From assembly GCF_022458985.1 (NCBI RefSeq), contig NC_061773.1, positions 5,028,001 to 5,092,000 on the forward strand: a DNA stretch of 64,000 bases. The letters are read 5' to 3'. The notes beneath the pieces are model-generated. The model made no database searches and was not told where the DNA came from. It worked only from the letters and a program-made list of their open reading frames with translations. The position numbers were made by a program, and so were the translations under genes. Shown here piece by piece: positions 62,044 to 64,000 of the stretch (its first letter is position 1; each line of letters begins with the position of its first letter). Source of the DNA: Mugil cephalus (lineage: Eukaryota; Chordata; Actinopteri; Mugiliformes; Mugilidae).

Positions 62044-63655
62044 TAGGGAGGATTTCACAGTTCAACTGACTGACTCAGTTTAATTTATTTGTGTTCACGT
62101 AGAACTGACAGACACAAGTCCATCTACAACAACACAGGAGATGACAACCCAGACAATCACATCTTTCAGAATGACCACAGGTGAGACATGTATCTAAACA
62201 TCAGTCCATTACATCAACCAGTTACTGAAACTATTCTAAAGGTTTTCTTTTATTGCACTAGGTCAGACTGTCACTATGTCACGTAGCAGTTTTGGTTCAC
62301 TATCTACTTCCCTAAAAGGTGACACACAAAATGAGTTTCCCAATAAATGACACACCAGGTCTAGATCTAGAGCACAATAAAACGTTTCTCTTTTCATTGT
62401 TTTATATTTGTCTTTTGTTTCTTAAAGAAACAGTTTCTAGAGGAACTACCAGACCTGGTACAGGTGCTTTGACCCTGGGCTTGTTTCCTGTCACCACACC
62501 AGAGGCATCTTCAGGTGAACAAAATTTCTTCACATAGATATCATGTTTCTGTAACAATGCTCCTTGTGCTGTGTTTGTGGATTGTCATGCAGTTCAGAAA
62601 CAAGTTTTGCATATTTACAATGTTTAACATAACTACCTCCAGTCTAGTGGTAGATATTATCTTGTTGGTGTAATGTCATCTGATTCTTTTGTTCTGATTC
62701 TGTAGGATTGAGACTTGTGGTCTTTGTTTTTCTGAAACAGATCTGTGGATGTGGAAGTTGGTAGTAGTTGTGCTTGGTTTTGGAGTGACTGTGGGCTTCA
62801 TCCTACTGGGAGTGGTATTAGTTCACATCAAAAGAAGAAGTGGTAAGGACTGAACTCATTCGGCTTGAAAGCTCCAAAGTGTTTTTCTGTGTGTACACCG
62901 TTGAAGTACCACTTTTACCTCAGTTTGCAAATGTAAAAAGATGCAAAAGCTGCTCCGTCTTTTGGACCAGAGTTCATTCTGTCGACTATAACCAGGAAAT
63001 GACAACCACTAAAAATATCAACAGAAGTGAACTGATCTCAGTGGTTACTGACTGCACTTTTCATACTCTCGTCTTTTTCTTTTTCCTACATTATTCAGGG
63101 AAGTATAGTGACAAGAGGTAAGATTTGTTTTAAAAAATTATTTTCAACAAAAGCTGAGTTACCTTGTTTAACAATGAAGTTCAGGTAAATGCTGAGTAAA
63201 GGTTCACTGGAGCATCAGCTACTGAAGCAGAGGGAAAAAACATATTCACATCCTGGATTATTTAACAAGAGTTTTATTCATTCCCATACAGATTACAAGC
63301 CAGTGTTACTGGTAATGTACACGTTTACTGATTGGTCAACATCACAACATCACTTCATACATATATGGTATGATTTGCATCTTTGTTTTCGGTGCATTGA
63401 GCTTTTTTTGTCCCCTGTTGTAGGTGAATCTGTGAACATGACGAGTGTTGATCCTGGAGAACTGGTAATTTCCTTTTGGCAAAAGTCAAAATCACAGATC
63501 CTATACTACTGATGTGCATAACAAGGCTTCTTTCGCCTCTAACACTGCTCTCCTCCTGTAAAAAAAAAAAAAAAAAAAAAAAAAGTTACCTGCAGGGAAT
63601 ATTGAGTCCTACCATGTGATCAGCTCATTGCCTGGTGCCAACTATCCCACTGGTG
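60639..63655 (+). CDS. Gene E: two-Ig-domain receptor-like protein, long tail (3' end beyond window)
   Basis: Exons: 60639-60672, 60865-60891, 61041-61322 (Ig 1, fused), 61407-61700 (Ig 2), 62103-62180, 62262-62318, 62428-62514 (stalk), 62741-62842 (membrane), 63099-63117, 63292-63311, 63424-63464, 63586-63655. Phases agree throughout and 1111 nt (370 codons) lie in the window; two more tail exons are expected about 2 kb further on by comparison with B. The signal peptide is the same as in A and B. Ig 2 equals the damaged third Ig of B, here intact, but the N-T-S sequon of A and B is K-T-T. The membrane segment (W-K-L-V-V-V-V-L-G-F-G-V) and stalk are almost identical to B. The tail so far has L-P-A-G-N-I-E-S-Y-H-V-I. 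Apparently functional. Confidence 0.8.
61971..62040. repeat. (GT)n microsatellite
   Basis: Same intronic position as the tract in gene B at 28313-28384. Confidence 0.95.
63560..63585 (+). repeat. A25 run at a splice acceptor of gene E
   Basis: Twenty-five A then G precede exon 63586-63655; seven more A than in gene B. Confidence 0.8.
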
Positions 63656-64000
63656 GTAAGCTTCTGCTTTTTCTCCTAGTGTTTATGACAACAAACCATA
63701 ATTATGTCTAGCATGAGTTGTTTTTAAAAAGTAAACACTGTGTTTCCCCTGATTGTGGCCAGTATTCAGTAAATAGCCAGAGGAAAAAAAATACAGGGGA
63801 GGGAGCTGTGAAACGCTTTAATATCAACCCGCGAACAATAAGTTGTTCTGACATTGGGACGGTTACCCTTTATCGGTCATGTTTTCATGTGTGTATCTTA
63901 CCATTTAAAACCTCGTCAATTTACTCAATAAATGGACCTTGTTTATTTTTCATAGTTCAAACTGATACAGTAGTGACATTTATATGTTTGTCCATTGTGA
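63656..64000 (+). other. Start of the next intron of gene E
   Basis: Parallels 29999-30340 of gene B, with a small divergent patch near 63780-63850. No exon falls in it. Confidence 0.7.

Overview
This window looks like nuclear DNA from a teleost fish, probably a percomorph. It has no bacterial-style dense coding. Genes are split into many short exons with GT..AG borders, and the rest is packed with the usual fish repeats: Tc1/mariner and hAT elements, an L1/Tx1-type LINE, RTE-like and R2-like (restriction-like endonuclease) LINE pieces, Gypsy fragments, a tRNA-derived SINE and long (GT)n, (TA)n, (GA)n and (TCTTC)n tracts.

The real content is a plus-strand tandem array of one family of immune-receptor-like genes. 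Each complete member has a signal peptide on two tiny exons, one to three Ig-like domains of about 94 residues with four cysteines each (one exon per domain, all phase 1-1), a Thr/Ser/Pro-rich stalk on several small exons, one transmembrane exon, and a cytoplasmic tail built from short exons with tyrosine motifs. I reconstructed the exons by hand from splice sites and phase. Gene A (10921-15480) is intact: 14 exons, 359 residues, short tail. A2 (18655-20743) is a duplicated 3' half of A that has decayed. Gene B (26780-32177) is full length with a long tail, but its third Ig exon carries a stop and a deletion; the rest stays in frame if that exon is skipped. C (42644-43615) is a 3' fragment (transmembrane plus tail exons). 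D (45115-52332) is a diverged member with a frameshifted Ig exon and a doubtful transmembrane exon but an intact tail. Gene E (60639 to beyond the window) is the sister of B; its single N-terminal Ig exon is a fusion of B's first and second Ig exons.

Layout: 1-2040 segmental-duplication copy 1 with an LTR-like repeat; 3100-9800 broken mobile elements, including a rearranged Gypsy and a long-inverted-repeat element; 10388-15720 gene A; 16000-18640 mobile elements; 18655-21240 A2 and its 3' flank; 21290-24700 nested mobile elements; 25019-32500 gene B and its flank; 32500-42640 mobile elements and simple repeats; 42644-43615 C; 45040-52875 D; 53297-54945 segmental-duplication copy 2; 55195-58260 Tx1-type LINE; 58437-64000 gene E and its flank.

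The family looks like a fast-evolving, fish-specific set of paired-type receptors. Members share ectodomain exons but end either in a short tail or in a long tail with precisely spaced tyrosines. I know of similar uncharacterised predicted proteins in fish genomes but no named gene, so no symbols are given. No RNA genes, CRISPR arrays or bacterial features were seen.
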